Assembly: GCA_030605285.1 (NCBI GenBank)
Contig: JAUWIQ010000114.1
Coordinates: 1-6,617, forward strand
DNA: 6,617 bases
Source of the DNA: Planctomycetota bacterium
GTDB lineage: Bacteria > Planctomycetota > Planctomycetia > Pirellulales > UBA7805
Direction of reading: 5' to 3'
In this document: one piece after another, positions 1 to 6,513 of the stretch
How positions within the stretch are numbered: position 1 is the first letter of the stretch
Layout: every line of letters starts with the position of its first letter
Notes under the pieces: generated by a model
Told to the model about the DNA's origin: nothing
What the model saw: the letters and a program-made list of their open reading frames with translations, nothing else
The model's database searches: none
Program-made: the position numbers and the translations under genes

Positions 1-837
1 GGGGTGGATGCCGCAAAGTACCGTTTAAAAAAAGTGCTTGCCGCTCAGGATCGTTTCCTTAACGTGGAACTGCCACGTCAGGCGGCGGATTTGCATCATC
101 TGCAACAGCGCGCCGCACTGGATTTGGCAAAGGCTGAATTTGCCTTGCCCGCATCGATCAAGGAAAAAGAGTTGGCCCTGGCGAAGCAGCGGGTGGATCT
201 GGAGAAACTAGAACGCAAGCTTGCGCGGATGCAAAGCGATCGCAAGTTGATGACCCTCTATGCGCCGCATGCGGGTACGGTTTATTACGGACAACCTGTG
301 CGTGGTCAATGGCCCGATTCCACTGCTCAGGGCAAGTCGCTGGTACCCGGCTCGGCAGTTCAGCCGGGTGCCGTGGTGATGACCATTGTCCGGAATGAAG
401 ATCTGATTGTTCGCGCGACGGTGGCAGAAAAACAGCTTAGTGACCTCAAGGTGGGAGATGCGGTCACCGTCATTCCCGCCGCGCTGCCTGGCCATAAGAT
501 TACGGGTTCCCTGCAGCAGATTTCCTCAAACCCCGTATCACCCGAGAAATTCGATGCGGAGATTGATGTCGAGTTGGATCAGCCAGCCGTTCACATCGTT
601 GCGGGCATGGCGTGCGAAGCCGTGATTCAAGGCTACAAGCATCCGAGTGCGATCCTGGTTCCGAAGAACGCGGTGGCAGATACTGGCGATGAAGGCAAGG
701 AATTTGTCTATCTAGTCGATGAGAAAGGCGAGAAAAAACAGCAGAGTGTGCGGGTAGGCCGTCACGTGGGGGACCGCATTGAAATTCTCAGAGGATTGAA
801 GCCGGGTGACAAAATTCTGGAAAAAAACCCGGACTGA
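1..837 (+). CDS. HlyD-family / RND-type periplasmic adaptor subunit, 5'-truncated
   Basis: This is the C-terminal part of a membrane fusion (periplasmic adaptor) protein, which links an inner-membrane transporter to the outer envelope. The frame is open from base 1, so the true start lies upstream; the GTG at 4 is probably internal. Counting from that GTG, residues 2-80 are charged, heptad-like helices with a break near LPAS (48-51), as in a coiled-coil hairpin. Residues 81-96 (LMTLYAPHAGTVYYG) look like one lipoyl half-motif, and residues 113-130 the return strand. Residues 133-208 resemble the beta-barrel domain (LIVRATVAEKQLSDLKVGDAV). Residues 214-275 resemble the membrane-proximal domain, ending ILRGLKPGDKIL, a usual end for the family. 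The next gene starts inside its last codons, so the two are probably co-expressed. Its transporter partner is not in the window and the substrate is unknown. The family call is firm; ABC versus RND partner cannot be decided. Confidence 0.88.
   Translation, partial: GVDAAKYRLKKVLAAQDRFLNVELPRQAADLHHLQQRAALDLAKAEFALPASIKEKELALAKQRVDLEKLERKLARMQSDRKLMTLYAPHAGTVYYGQPVRGQWPDSTAQGKSLVPGSAVQPGAVVMTIVRNEDLIVRATVAEKQLSDLKVGDAVTVIPAALPGHKITGSLQQISSNPVSPEKFDAEIDVELDQPAVHIVAGMACEAVIQGYKHPSAILVPKNAVADTGDEGKEFVYLVDEKGEKKQQSVRVGRHVGDRIEILRGLKPGDKILEKNPD
790..795 (+). promoter_or_regulatory. Putative ribosome binding site for the toroid-repeat gene
   Basis: AGAGGA lies 10 nt before the GTG at 806, inside the coding sequence of the upstream adaptor gene. 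It favours the GTG at 806 over the later in-frame GTG at 845, which has no comparable purine-rich site before it. Confidence 0.45.
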
Positions 838-2077
838 GCGGTCCGTGCGGGGAGAGTCCTTGCTGTCGGTCGTGCTGCTGCTGGCTGGAGGTCTGTTCGC
901 CAGCGGCCCAGTCGAGAGTGCCACGCCGGAGGGCGAAGGCAAACTTGCCCTGGCCGACTCCTATCGGCCACCGAAAGATATTGAGATTCCCAGGCCCGCT
1001 CCGGTCGAGCCGCCCAGTCGTGAAGCCTTGGATTCAAGCATTGCCCGGGGCATCGACCATCTCTGCCAAACCCAAAATAAAAACGGTTCCTGGGGTGGAC
1101 CGCGGCGAACGAAAGCGCTCGATATTTATGCGCCCGTGCCCGGCGCACACCATGGGTTTCGCGCTGCGGTAACGTGTATGGCCGTGACCGCGATGATCCA
1201 GTCGGGCGACCCCCGCGAGTCGGTCCAGCAGGCTATCGATCGTGGTGAGCGGTGGATTCTTGCCGAGTTGCCCAAGGTCCGTCGGGCCAACGCGACGGCC
1301 CTCTACAATATCTGGGCACACGCCTACAGCTTGCAGACGTTGATGCTCCTTAAAGATCGCGCCAGCGAGAACCCGCAAAAGGCAGAAAAACTCGCCCAGT
1401 ATGTCCGCGACCAGATTGAGTTGCTCACCCGCTACGAATCGATCAACGGGGGCTGGGGGTATTACGATTTTACGATCGGTGCCAAGCGGCCCTCGAGCAT
1501 CGTGACCAGCTTTTCCGCGGCGCCCTGTGTGATTGAACTGCAGCGTGCACGCGCTCACGGTTTTAACGTACCCGAATCGGTGACCGCGCGGGCGGTCGTC
1601 TCAATCAAACGCATGCGGAAACCCGATTTCAGCTACTTGTACGGGGCACACCACTGGTTCAAACCGATGTACTCGATCAATCGGCCCGGTGGGAGTCTGG
1701 GTCGCAGTCAGGTTTGTAATCTGGCACTCCGCCGCGATGGCGACAAAGGGGTGACTGATCAGGCACTGATCGATTGGCTGGATCGTATCTTCGCCCGCAA
1801 TTTATGGTTGGATATTGCCCGCAAGCGGCCCATTCCGCACGAATCTTATTTTGCGGTGGCCGGATACTTTGTCTATTACGCTTACTATTATGCGTCGGGT
1901 TGTATGCTGGAATTGCCTGCGGAGAAGCAGGCGAACTACAAGGCGCATCTGGCTCAGCGGTTACTCGGCTTGCAGGAAAAAGATGGTTGCTGGTGGGACT
2001 TTCCCCTCTACGACTACCATCAGCCGTACGGAACCGCCTTTGCGGTCATGAGTCTGATCCGCTGTCGCGAACCGTAG
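806..2077 (+). CDS. Exported prenyltransferase/squalene-oxidase-repeat protein (non-cyclase alpha-toroid)
   Basis: The product is 423 aa with a probable N-terminal signal: basic residues 2-16, hydrophobic SLLSVVLLLAGGLFA (about 19-32), and likely cleavage near VES-A (37-39). The mature part carries motifs of the squalene-hopene-cyclase-like alpha/alpha toroid fold: QTQNKNGSWGG (88-98), NGGWGYYDF (214-222), LQEKDGCWWDFP (389-400) and YGTAFAVMSL (408-417). A very aromatic helix, YFVYYAYYY (354-362), precedes the last repeat. The acidic DXDD motif that protonates squalene in true cyclases is not seen, and the protein is shorter than hopene cyclases (over 600 aa). A cyclase role is therefore unlikely, and a binding or scaffold role outside the cytoplasm fits better. 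The GTG start overlaps the adaptor gene by 32 nt, suggesting translational coupling; GTG at 845 is an alternative that still leaves a signal peptide. I recall similar repeat proteins as common in planctomycetes. The exact function is unknown. Confidence 0.85.
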   Translation: MTKFWKKTRTERSVRGESLLSVVLLLAGGLFASGPVESATPEGEGKLALADSYRPPKDIEIPRPAPVEPPSREALDSSIARGIDHLCQTQNKNGSWGGPRRTKALDIYAPVPGAHHGFRAAVTCMAVTAMIQSGDPRESVQQAIDRGERWILAELPKVRRANATALYNIWAHAYSLQTLMLLKDRASENPQKAEKLAQYVRDQIELLTRYESINGGWGYYDFTIGAKRPSSIVTSFSAAPCVIELQRARAHGFNVPESVTARAVVSIKRMRKPDFSYLYGAHHWFKPMYSINRPGGSLGRSQVCNLALRRDGDKGVTDQALIDWLDRIFARNLWLDIARKRPIPHESYFAVAGYFVYYAYYYASGCMLELPAEKQANYKAHLAQRLLGLQEKDGCWWDFPLYDYHQPYGTAFAVMSLIRCREP

Positions 2078-2121
2078 CCTCGAGTTTCTTTTTGCACCGC
2101 TTTCTTTTTGCACCTCGGGCT
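2076..2121. terminator. Possible stem-loop between convergent genes
   Basis: AGCC(T)CGAG at 2076-2084 can pair with CTCGGGCT at 2114-2121, giving 8 bp with one bulged T. The loop of 29 nt is T-rich. The stem begins in the stop codon of the toroid gene and faces the 3' end of the minus-strand oxidoreductase gene, where a shared terminator could sit. The long loop and the lack of a T-run after the stem make it atypical, so this is weak. Confidence 0.25.
2085..2114. repeat. Short tandem direct repeat, 14-bp identity, 16-bp period
   Basis: TTTCTTTTTGCACC occurs at 2085-2098 and again, without mismatch, at 2101-2114, separated by GC. It fills much of the 75-nt gap between two convergent genes and forms the loop of the possible stem above. 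It may be a slippage duplication; no function can be read from it. Confidence 0.8.
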
Positions 2122-2152
2122 ACACATTGCGAAACAGTTGCGGTTTGCTCCC

Positions 2153-3574
2153 TTAAGCGCGGAGTACTGTCCGCAGGGCGGCTCGTGCGGCGTGCAATCC
2201 GCACATCCCATGGACTCCCCCGCCGGGCGGTGTGGAAGCAGAACAGAGAAACAGCTTCTTATTCGGAGTTGTGTAGGGTGAGAGTCGCATTGCCGGTCGG
2301 GCAAGGATTTGGGCCAGATCCATCACGCCCCCGGAAATATCTCCACCCACGTAGTTGGCGTTGTATTGTTCCATCGCAGCGGGATTGAGGGTATGCCGCC
2401 CGAGAATGAGATCCCGGAATCCGGGCGCAAAGCGTTCTACCTGCGCTTCGATCTTCTCGGTCATATCGACAGTGCAACCGCTCGGCACATGGCAGTAGGC
2501 CCAACCGGTCTGTTTGCCGGTCGGGGCCCGCGAGTCGTCGAACAGGCTCTGTTGGGCCAAAAGTAAAAACGGCCGTGCGGGGATTTTTCCCGTCCAGACT
2601 TCCGCTTCGGCCGCTGCGATTTCCTCAAACGTTCCGCCAACGTGTACCGTACCGGCCCGCCTTGCCGCTGCGTTGTTCCAGGGGATCGGGCCGTCGAGTG
2701 CCCAGTCGATCTTGAACACTCCGGGCCCATGGCGAAAGCGTTCCAGCTTGTGGCGATACCGGACGGGGAGTTGTTCTGCAGCGATGCGGCTGACCGCCTG
2801 GGGGGCCAGATCGAACAGGATTGCCGAGGCCGACGGAAGATCGGCCATCGACCGGATCTCGGTCCCGGTCACGACTTCACCACCCAAACTCTCGAGATAG
2901 CCTTGCATCGCATTCGCAATCGACTGGGAGCCGCCCTGCGGCAGGGGCCAACCGCTAGCATGGGCCGTCAGGCAAAACATGAGCCCCACGGCACCGGTCA
3001 GCGCACTCTTGAGTGGCCGCACGCTGTGCGCGGCCATTCCGGCAAACATTCCCCGCACTCGGTCCTCAGAAAAGTAGGCGTTTACGATTTGCTCGGCGGA
3101 ACGAAAACCTTGGCGGGCAAAGCGGGCCATCAGCCAGGGGTGGCGGGGGATTCCCGGGGGTGCGAGAAGTTGCGAGAGCAACTTCTCGGCATCTGCAACA
3201 AATGGTTCCACAAGGCCGCAATAGGTCTGAGCGTCTGCACCATACGACTCGGCAGTTGCGGATAAAGAGCGCTGTAAAACAGCTGCCGTTCCGTCGGGCA
3301 GCGGATGGACTACCGGCAATTCCGGTTGGATCCAATTGAGACCAAATTTTTCTAGGGGCGTATTTTGAAAAAAGGGGGAAGCGATTCCCAGAGGATGAAT
3401 GGCAGAGCAGATGTCATGGACGAATCCGGGTAGCGTCAACTCGGCCGACCGCATCCCTCCGCCAAGCTGGTCCTTCGCTTCGCAGACAAGGACTCGGCGA
3501 CCTGCGCGGGCCAGAGTGATGGCGGCTGACAGTCCATTGGGTCCCGAGCCCACGATTACCGCGTCGTACGCCAT
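2153..3574 (-). CDS. NAD(P)/FAD-dependent oxidoreductase, phytoene-dehydrogenase-like (COG1233 type)
   Basis: The product is 473 aa, with no signal peptide, so probably cytoplasmic or peripheral to the membrane. A Rossmann FAD-binding motif opens the protein: [13 protein letters not shown] (6-18), with G9, G11 and G14 in GxGxxG, the strand-end acid E32, and the following GGGMRSAE (38-45). The middle has [15 protein letters not shown] (209-223), as in phytoene-dehydrogenase-like flavoproteins. The C-terminal part has GGDISGG (410-416) and [17 protein letters not shown] (443-459), which closes the FAD site. The length is a little short of typical CrtI desaturases (about 490-510 aa), and the C-terminal motif fits the wider COG1233 group better than proven carotenoid desaturases. 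No other carotenoid gene is present, so no substrate is assigned. The ATG at 3574 starts just before the Rossmann strand, but only a weak ribosome binding site precedes it. It follows the metallohydrolase gene on the same strand after 230 nt and may have its own promoter there. Confidence 0.9.
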   Translation of the reverse strand: MAYDAVIVGSGPNGLSAAITLARAGRRVLVCEAKDQLGGGMRSAELTLPGFVHDICSAIHPLGIASPFFQNTPLEKFGLNWIQPELPVVHPLPDGTAAVLQRSLSATAESYGADAQTYCGLVEPFVADAEKLLSQLLAPPGIPRHPWLMARFARQGFRSAEQIVNAYFSEDRVRGMFAGMAAHSVRPLKSALTGAVGLMFCLTAHASGWPLPQGGSQSIANAMQGYLESLGGEVVTGTEIRSMADLPSASAILFDLAPQAVSRIAAEQLPVRYRHKLERFRHGPGVFKIDWALDGPIPWNNAAARRAGTVHVGGTFEEIAAAEAEVWTGKIPARPFLLLAQQSLFDDSRAPTGKQTGWAYCHVPSGCTVDMTEKIEAQVERFAPGFRDLILGRHTLNPAAMEQYNANYVGGDISGGVMDLAQILARPAMRLSPYTTPNKKLFLCSASTPPGGGVHGMCGLHAARAALRTVLRA

Positions 3575-3625
3575 GCTAGATCCACGGGGTGTCGCTTATC
3601 GAAAAGCTAATTGAAGTTTGGTCTT

Positions 3626-3646
3626 TGGCCGAGGTGAGGCTCGAAC
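3626..3646 (-). repeat. Near copy of the tRNA-Leu 3' end (possible att-site relic)
   Basis: These 21 nt match 6218-6238, the discriminator base through acceptor 3' strand and T-arm of the intact tRNA-Leu, at 18 of 21 positions. The first nine bases (TGGCCGAGG on the plus strand) are identical and the mismatches are at 3635, 3637 and 3640. Similarity stops at both edges. The rest of a tRNA is absent, and the 5' half of a T-stem does not pair here, so this is not a functional tRNA. The copy is in the same orientation as the tRNA and lies on its 3' side. Chance similarity remains possible for so short a match. Confidence 0.45.
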
Positions 3647-3666
3647 AACTGCCGTTTTTTCGAGCC
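3638..3666. repeat. Perfect 8-bp inverted repeat (hairpin)
   Basis: GGCTCGAA at 3638-3645 pairs perfectly with TTCGAGCC at 3659-3666 across a 13-nt loop. It lies about 140 nt after the metallohydrolase stop codon and about 65 nt before the oxidoreductase start. On the transcribed (minus) strand it has no trailing U-run, so it is not a standard terminator. It overlaps the tRNA-like 21-mer, whose T-loop sequence supplies one arm. Confidence 0.5.
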
Positions 3667-3804
3667 GGACCGTGGCCCTCTTGCTGCCGGAAGACGTGCT
3701 CGACCCCCGCAAACCTTGTCCGATTTGGATGCCAAAGTCAAGGCTTGCTTGCCACGAGCGGTTGAGTCGTTCGCACAAGCAGATTTTTGGGCGATGCTGC
3801 GAGA

Positions 3805-6183
3805 CTAGTTCCCTAGATCGTCGTACGACTCGGCAAGGATCTTGCGGTAGGCCTCGCGCGCGACATCGAATGCGGCCGCCGCGGCGGCCTGCTCGTGCTT
3901 GCGAATTCGCGGCCTCTTCGCTTTCCAGCATTTGTCCACCGATTCAAGGCACCACTGCGCACTCCTCTTGCTGGCACGGATCGGTTTGCCATCCAGCTCG
4001 ACAAAGATCGGGTTGGTATGCGCTGCCGGCAGAATGCGGACTGCAATCCAACTCGAAATCTTTGGCTGATAATCGAAATGCAACTTATGGATTGTGCCGT
4101 CGGCGACGATTTCCTGACGCTCGACCGGTTCTCCGTTGACAACAAGTTCCACCGGCACACGACGCGAATCCTCAATTCTTGTGCGTTCAATGTGCCAGTA
4201 AGGCTTTTGGGTGAGCGGTTTTTTACGTATCGCCTCATCCGGCTCCTCGTCAAGGAGAGCCGCTGCCTTGACGGAAATTTCCAACGGTTCGCCACTCCTG
4301 ACGGCCAGCGCACTGGCGCTTCCATCCACACCTTTTTCGCCAACACCCAGCCCATTGATCTCGAAGTCAAACAAATGACTGAGGCCGTCGCTACAGTAGC
4401 TGCGGCCGTCGCGGATGCCGTCGATCCAGCGCTTGTAAGTGAGCGGACCGCCCTCATCGCTATCTCCGTCGAGTTTGACGTACACGCGGCCCAGCCCCAC
4501 CCGATCGCCATAAATGCAGGGGAAATCAGTTTCACCGCTGATGCGGCAACGATAACCACAGTTGAGCGTGTGGTACCAGATGTTGAGTTCCCAGCTACTC
4601 GGGGTATCGACCGCCGAGATAAAATCGCAGGCGTCGTGGACCACATCGACGATGTACTCATTGGCCCCGATTCCGTCGAAAGGTGGCACCCGGTAGTTCG
4701 GCAACGATGTTTCGGGGACCGCTAGGCCCCAACCGCTGTGCGAGTACCCGACCACACCGCCTTGCGCCTGACCCCATTTAAGGATCGGCAGATTCCAGCT
4801 CGGCCACTGGCCAAGCCGTTCCGTCTTGCGGCCCTCGAAACGACCCTGTTCGCCGTCGAATCTCCAGTCGAAGGACTGCGGTTCTGGATAGGCATAATCA
4901 TCTTCGCTGAGGTTGAGCAGGCAGAGGTGTCCTGCGTGGGACGAAGGAAACCCCGAGACCTCGACATCGTAGCGCATCAGGTAGCCGGGCCGGGACGACT
5001 TGTCGATCTGGCCGGAGAAAAATTCTTTCTGATGATACCAGCATGGTCCCCAGGAGAGGACGCAGCCGACGTTGAGATCCTCGCCCAGGATATGCCGCAT
5101 CATCGCATCGGGTCCCACTCCCTGAGAGGGTGCGTCGTAATGCGCGCAGCCCGCGGCATGGATATGGTGGTCTCCCGAGTACCAACCATGGTCCGCGAGT
5201 TCAATCCACCGTTTCAACGCAAAGGTCTCTTTGTGTCGCGCTGCAGCGGGCACGGTAATAGACTTTTTGAGGATCCGGTACTCGGGCCCCCGCGTGTAGG
5301 TCACCTCATACTCTCCCGCCGGCAACAAAACAACTTCGCCGCTGTGGCGGTAGATCTGATCATGAAAGAAGAAATCGGGCGCCATCCGCTTGGAACGGGA
5401 GGGAAAAATACGTCCCTTGGCATCGCGAATAATGAATTGTCCCGTGGTCGGTTCTCCGTCATGGTCGAGTACTTGCAATTCGACCTCGACCGCCGGCCGA
5501 CAGTCGAACAACAAAGGCAGTTCGTTCCGAAAGCCCAGGTCCTGCGTCCCTTGACCTACGTCGAACAACAGGGTTGCCTCGCGCTTGCCTGCATCGCGGC
5601 TGTAGATCATCACAATACGGTATTCGAGTTTCAATCCCGAGAGCTTCGGCATCATTGGCTGCTTGTTGTAGGATTCGAGTGTCAGCCAGCGATTCTCGAG
5701 ATGCTCAGGTCCGAGCGGACTCGTAGGCTTCGAGCTTCCGTTCGACTGGCGGTAGACGGGTGCAGAATTGGGACTCTCCACCCGCAGCGGTGCCGTGACG
5801 GCTGCCTGATTGTGGACCTTGATCAGGAACAGGGTCCAACCGTGTTGCAGCAATTCCCGTTTTGCAGGTCCGGCAGCGACCTTCACACGGCTCTCCGGGT
5901 TGATCTGCACCGCCGCCAGCACGAGCGGATCGAGTACCTGCTGGATCGCGCCGACCGCCTGCTTCGGAGCGGTCTCTTTCATGGCCGCTTGGAGCGCATC
6001 TTGCTGCGTTTTGGTCAAGGGCTGACCAAGGAACCTCAGGGCCTGCGCGACGCGATCGGCCTGGGATTTGAGGGGCTGGGCCTCCACACTCCGGATCGGT
6101 GGAAGCGTATCGGCCGCCTCGAGGGGGGCGGGAATACCGCAGAAGCAGATCGAGAGGAGAATCGCCTGGGTGAGCTTCATCAT
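3805..6183 (-). CDS. Large exported CehA/McbA-family metallohydrolase (PHP-like)
   Basis: Numbering is from the ATG at 6183 (792 aa). A signal peptide is clear: MMKLTQAILLSICFCG, then APLEA with likely cleavage near residue 23. The ATG at 6201 would add six residues (MTSGFR) ahead of it but lies only 17 nt from the tRNA end with no ribosome binding site, so I prefer 6183. Residues about 80-224 form an N-terminal region, about 230-324 a beta-rich, carboxypeptidase-regulatory-like domain (VLLPAGEYEVTYTRG), and about 330-600 the catalytic PHP-like domain. The domain has metal-site motifs GDHHIH (337-342), VGYSHSGWG (478-486), E509 and SGETD (549-553). CehA and McbA hydrolyse carbaryl, but this group is diverse and the natural substrate here is unknown; a hydrolase acting outside the cytoplasm is inferred. 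The C-terminal helix includes six alanines (766-771). The gene is downstream of tRNA-Leu on the same strand and probably co-transcribed. Confidence 0.87.
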   Translation of the reverse strand: MMKLTQAILLSICFCGIPAPLEAADTLPPIRSVEAQPLKSQADRVAQALRFLGQPLTKTQQDALQAAMKETAPKQAVGAIQQVLDPLVLAAVQINPESRVKVAAGPAKRELLQHGWTLFLIKVHNQAAVTAPLRVESPNSAPVYRQSNGSSKPTSPLGPEHLENRWLTLESYNKQPMMPKLSGLKLEYRIVMIYSRDAGKREATLLFDVGQGTQDLGFRNELPLLFDCRPAVEVELQVLDHDGEPTTGQFIIRDAKGRIFPSRSKRMAPDFFFHDQIYRHSGEVVLLPAGEYEVTYTRGPEYRILKKSITVPAAARHKETFALKRWIELADHGWYSGDHHIHAAGCAHYDAPSQGVGPDAMMRHILGEDLNVGCVLSWGPCWYHQKEFFSGQIDKSSRPGYLMRYDVEVSGFPSSHAGHLCLLNLSEDDYAYPEPQSFDWRFDGEQGRFEGRKTERLGQWPSWNLPILKWGQAQGGVVGYSHSGWGLAVPETSLPNYRVPPFDGIGANEYIVDVVHDACDFISAVDTPSSWELNIWYHTLNCGYRCRISGETDFPCIYGDRVGLGRVYVKLDGDSDEGGPLTYKRWIDGIRDGRSYCSDGLSHLFDFEINGLGVGEKGVDGSASALAVRSGEPLEISVKAAALLDEEPDEAIRKKPLTQKPYWHIERTRIEDSRRVPVELVVNGEPVERQEIVADGTIHKLHFDYQPKISSWIAVRILPAAHTNPIFVELDGKPIRASKRSAQWCLESVDKCWKAKRPRIRKHEQAAAAAAFDVAREAYRKILAESYDDLGN
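3874..3889. repeat. 16-bp perfect GC palindrome inside the metallohydrolase gene
   Basis: GGCCGCCGCGGCGGCC equals its own reverse complement. It arises from the alternating GCC/GCG alanine codons of the poly-Ala run near the C-terminus, so it is probably a by-product of coding. Confidence 0.85.
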
Positions 6184-6217
6184 CCGGAATCCCGAGGTCA
6201 TTCATTAACAGGTAAAA

Positions 6218-6303
6218 TGGCCGAGGAGGGGATCGAACCCTCACGGGGGTTACCCCCCACGGGATTTTAAGTCCCGTGCGTCTGCCAATTCCGCCACTCG
6301 GCC
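6218..6303 (-). tRNA. tRNA-Leu (anticodon UAA)
   Basis: Read on the minus strand, these 86 nt fold as a complete class II tRNA. The acceptor stem GGCCGAG/CTCGGCC is perfect, with discriminator A at 6218. The D-arm has GCG/CGC and loop GAATTGGCAGA. The anticodon stem is CGGGA/TCCCG with loop CTTAAAA, giving anticodon UAA at 6267-6269 (reads UUA and perhaps UUG). The long variable arm is GGGGG/CCCCC closed by GTAA, and the T-arm is GAGGG/CCCTC with loop TTCGATC. The 3' CCA is not encoded (the next bases are TTT), so it must be added after processing. A promoter lies upstream at 6320-6348. The metallohydrolase start follows 34 nt (or 16 nt) after the tRNA end with no visible terminator. Confidence 0.97.
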
Positions 6304-6319
6304 AGAGTTTGCGTCTCCC

Positions 6320-6348
6320 ATGGTATCGCTCGCTTAGGTCGCTGACAA
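6320..6348 (-). promoter_or_regulatory. Sigma70-type promoter of tRNA-Leu
   Basis: On the minus strand TTGTCA (6343-6348) matches the -35 consensus at 5 of 6, and TACCAT (6320-6325) matches -10 at 4 of 6, with an ideal 17-nt spacer. Transcription would begin near 6313, about 10 nt before the mature tRNA 5' end. A GC-rich discriminator (GGGAGACGC) follows, which in well-studied bacteria marks promoters of stable RNA under growth-rate control. It may also drive the metallohydrolase gene. Confidence 0.6.
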
Positions 6349-6405
6349 CGAGTCAAGCGGGTGGCCGCTGACGAGAGCCGCTTGTTTTGCTCAGCCGTTT
6401 TCGAG

Positions 6406-6436
6406 ATACTGCCAGCATAATGCAATGGTGCAGTAT
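6406..6436. repeat. Inverted repeat upstream of the lipoprotein gene (possible operator or hairpin)
   Basis: ATACTGC at 6406-6412 is mirrored by GCAGTAT at 6430-6436, a perfect 7-bp inverted repeat with a 17-nt spacer and about 24 bp between arm centres. A smaller palindrome GCATAATGC sits inside at 6415-6423, and it contains CATAAT (6416-6421), which could be a -10 box, though no good -35 stands at the right distance. The site is about 78 nt before the lipoprotein start. It could be an operator or an RNA hairpin; neither is shown. Confidence 0.45.
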
Positions 6437-6500
6437 GCGAGGCGGGGAGCTAGGAAATGCTTTGTATCCGCACGCAAGTCCACGACGAAATAGCAGTGTA

Positions 6501-6505
6501 AGGGA
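6501..6505 (+). promoter_or_regulatory. Ribosome binding site of the lipoprotein gene
   Basis: AGGGA lies 8 nt before the ATG at 6514. It is one of the clearer Shine-Dalgarno-like sites in the window and supports this ATG. Confidence 0.6.
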
Positions 6506-6513
6506 ACCTCGTC

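Larger units (their letters stand above)
3575..3804. other. Non-coding gap between oxidoreductase and metallohydrolase genes
   Basis: This 230-nt stretch contains no convincing gene on either strand. Both flanking genes read leftward, so it should hold the end of the metallohydrolase transcript and perhaps the oxidoreductase promoter, but I find no convincing -35/-10 pair. It contains the hairpin at 3638-3666 and the tRNA-like 21-mer at 3626-3646, described separately. Confidence 0.6.

Noticed and set aside
806..2077. Naming the toroid gene as squalene-hopene cyclase.
   Set aside because: The DXDD catalytic motif is absent, the protein is too short, and it has a signal peptide.
2642..3265. 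A 207-codon open frame on the plus strand opposite the oxidoreductase gene.
   Set aside because: It lies wholly within a gene with clear flavoprotein motifs, and its own translation shows no domain.
3626..3700. A second complete tRNA gene at the tRNA-like 21-mer.
   Set aside because: Only the 3' 21 nt resemble a tRNA; no anticodon arm, D-arm or matching acceptor 5' strand is found within tRNA length.
3596..3931. A 111-codon minus-strand frame crossing the gap at 3575-3804.
   Set aside because: It overlaps the 3' end of the metallohydrolase in another frame, is rich in Arg/Ser as shadow frames are, and has no recognisable motif or ribosome binding site.
4738..6270. A 510-codon open frame on the plus strand opposite the metallohydrolase gene.
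   Set aside because: It is antisense to a well-supported coding gene and runs into the tRNA, ending in the phrase that translated tRNA-Leu sequence typically gives. It has no recognisable domain, and long shadow frames are expected in GC-rich DNA.
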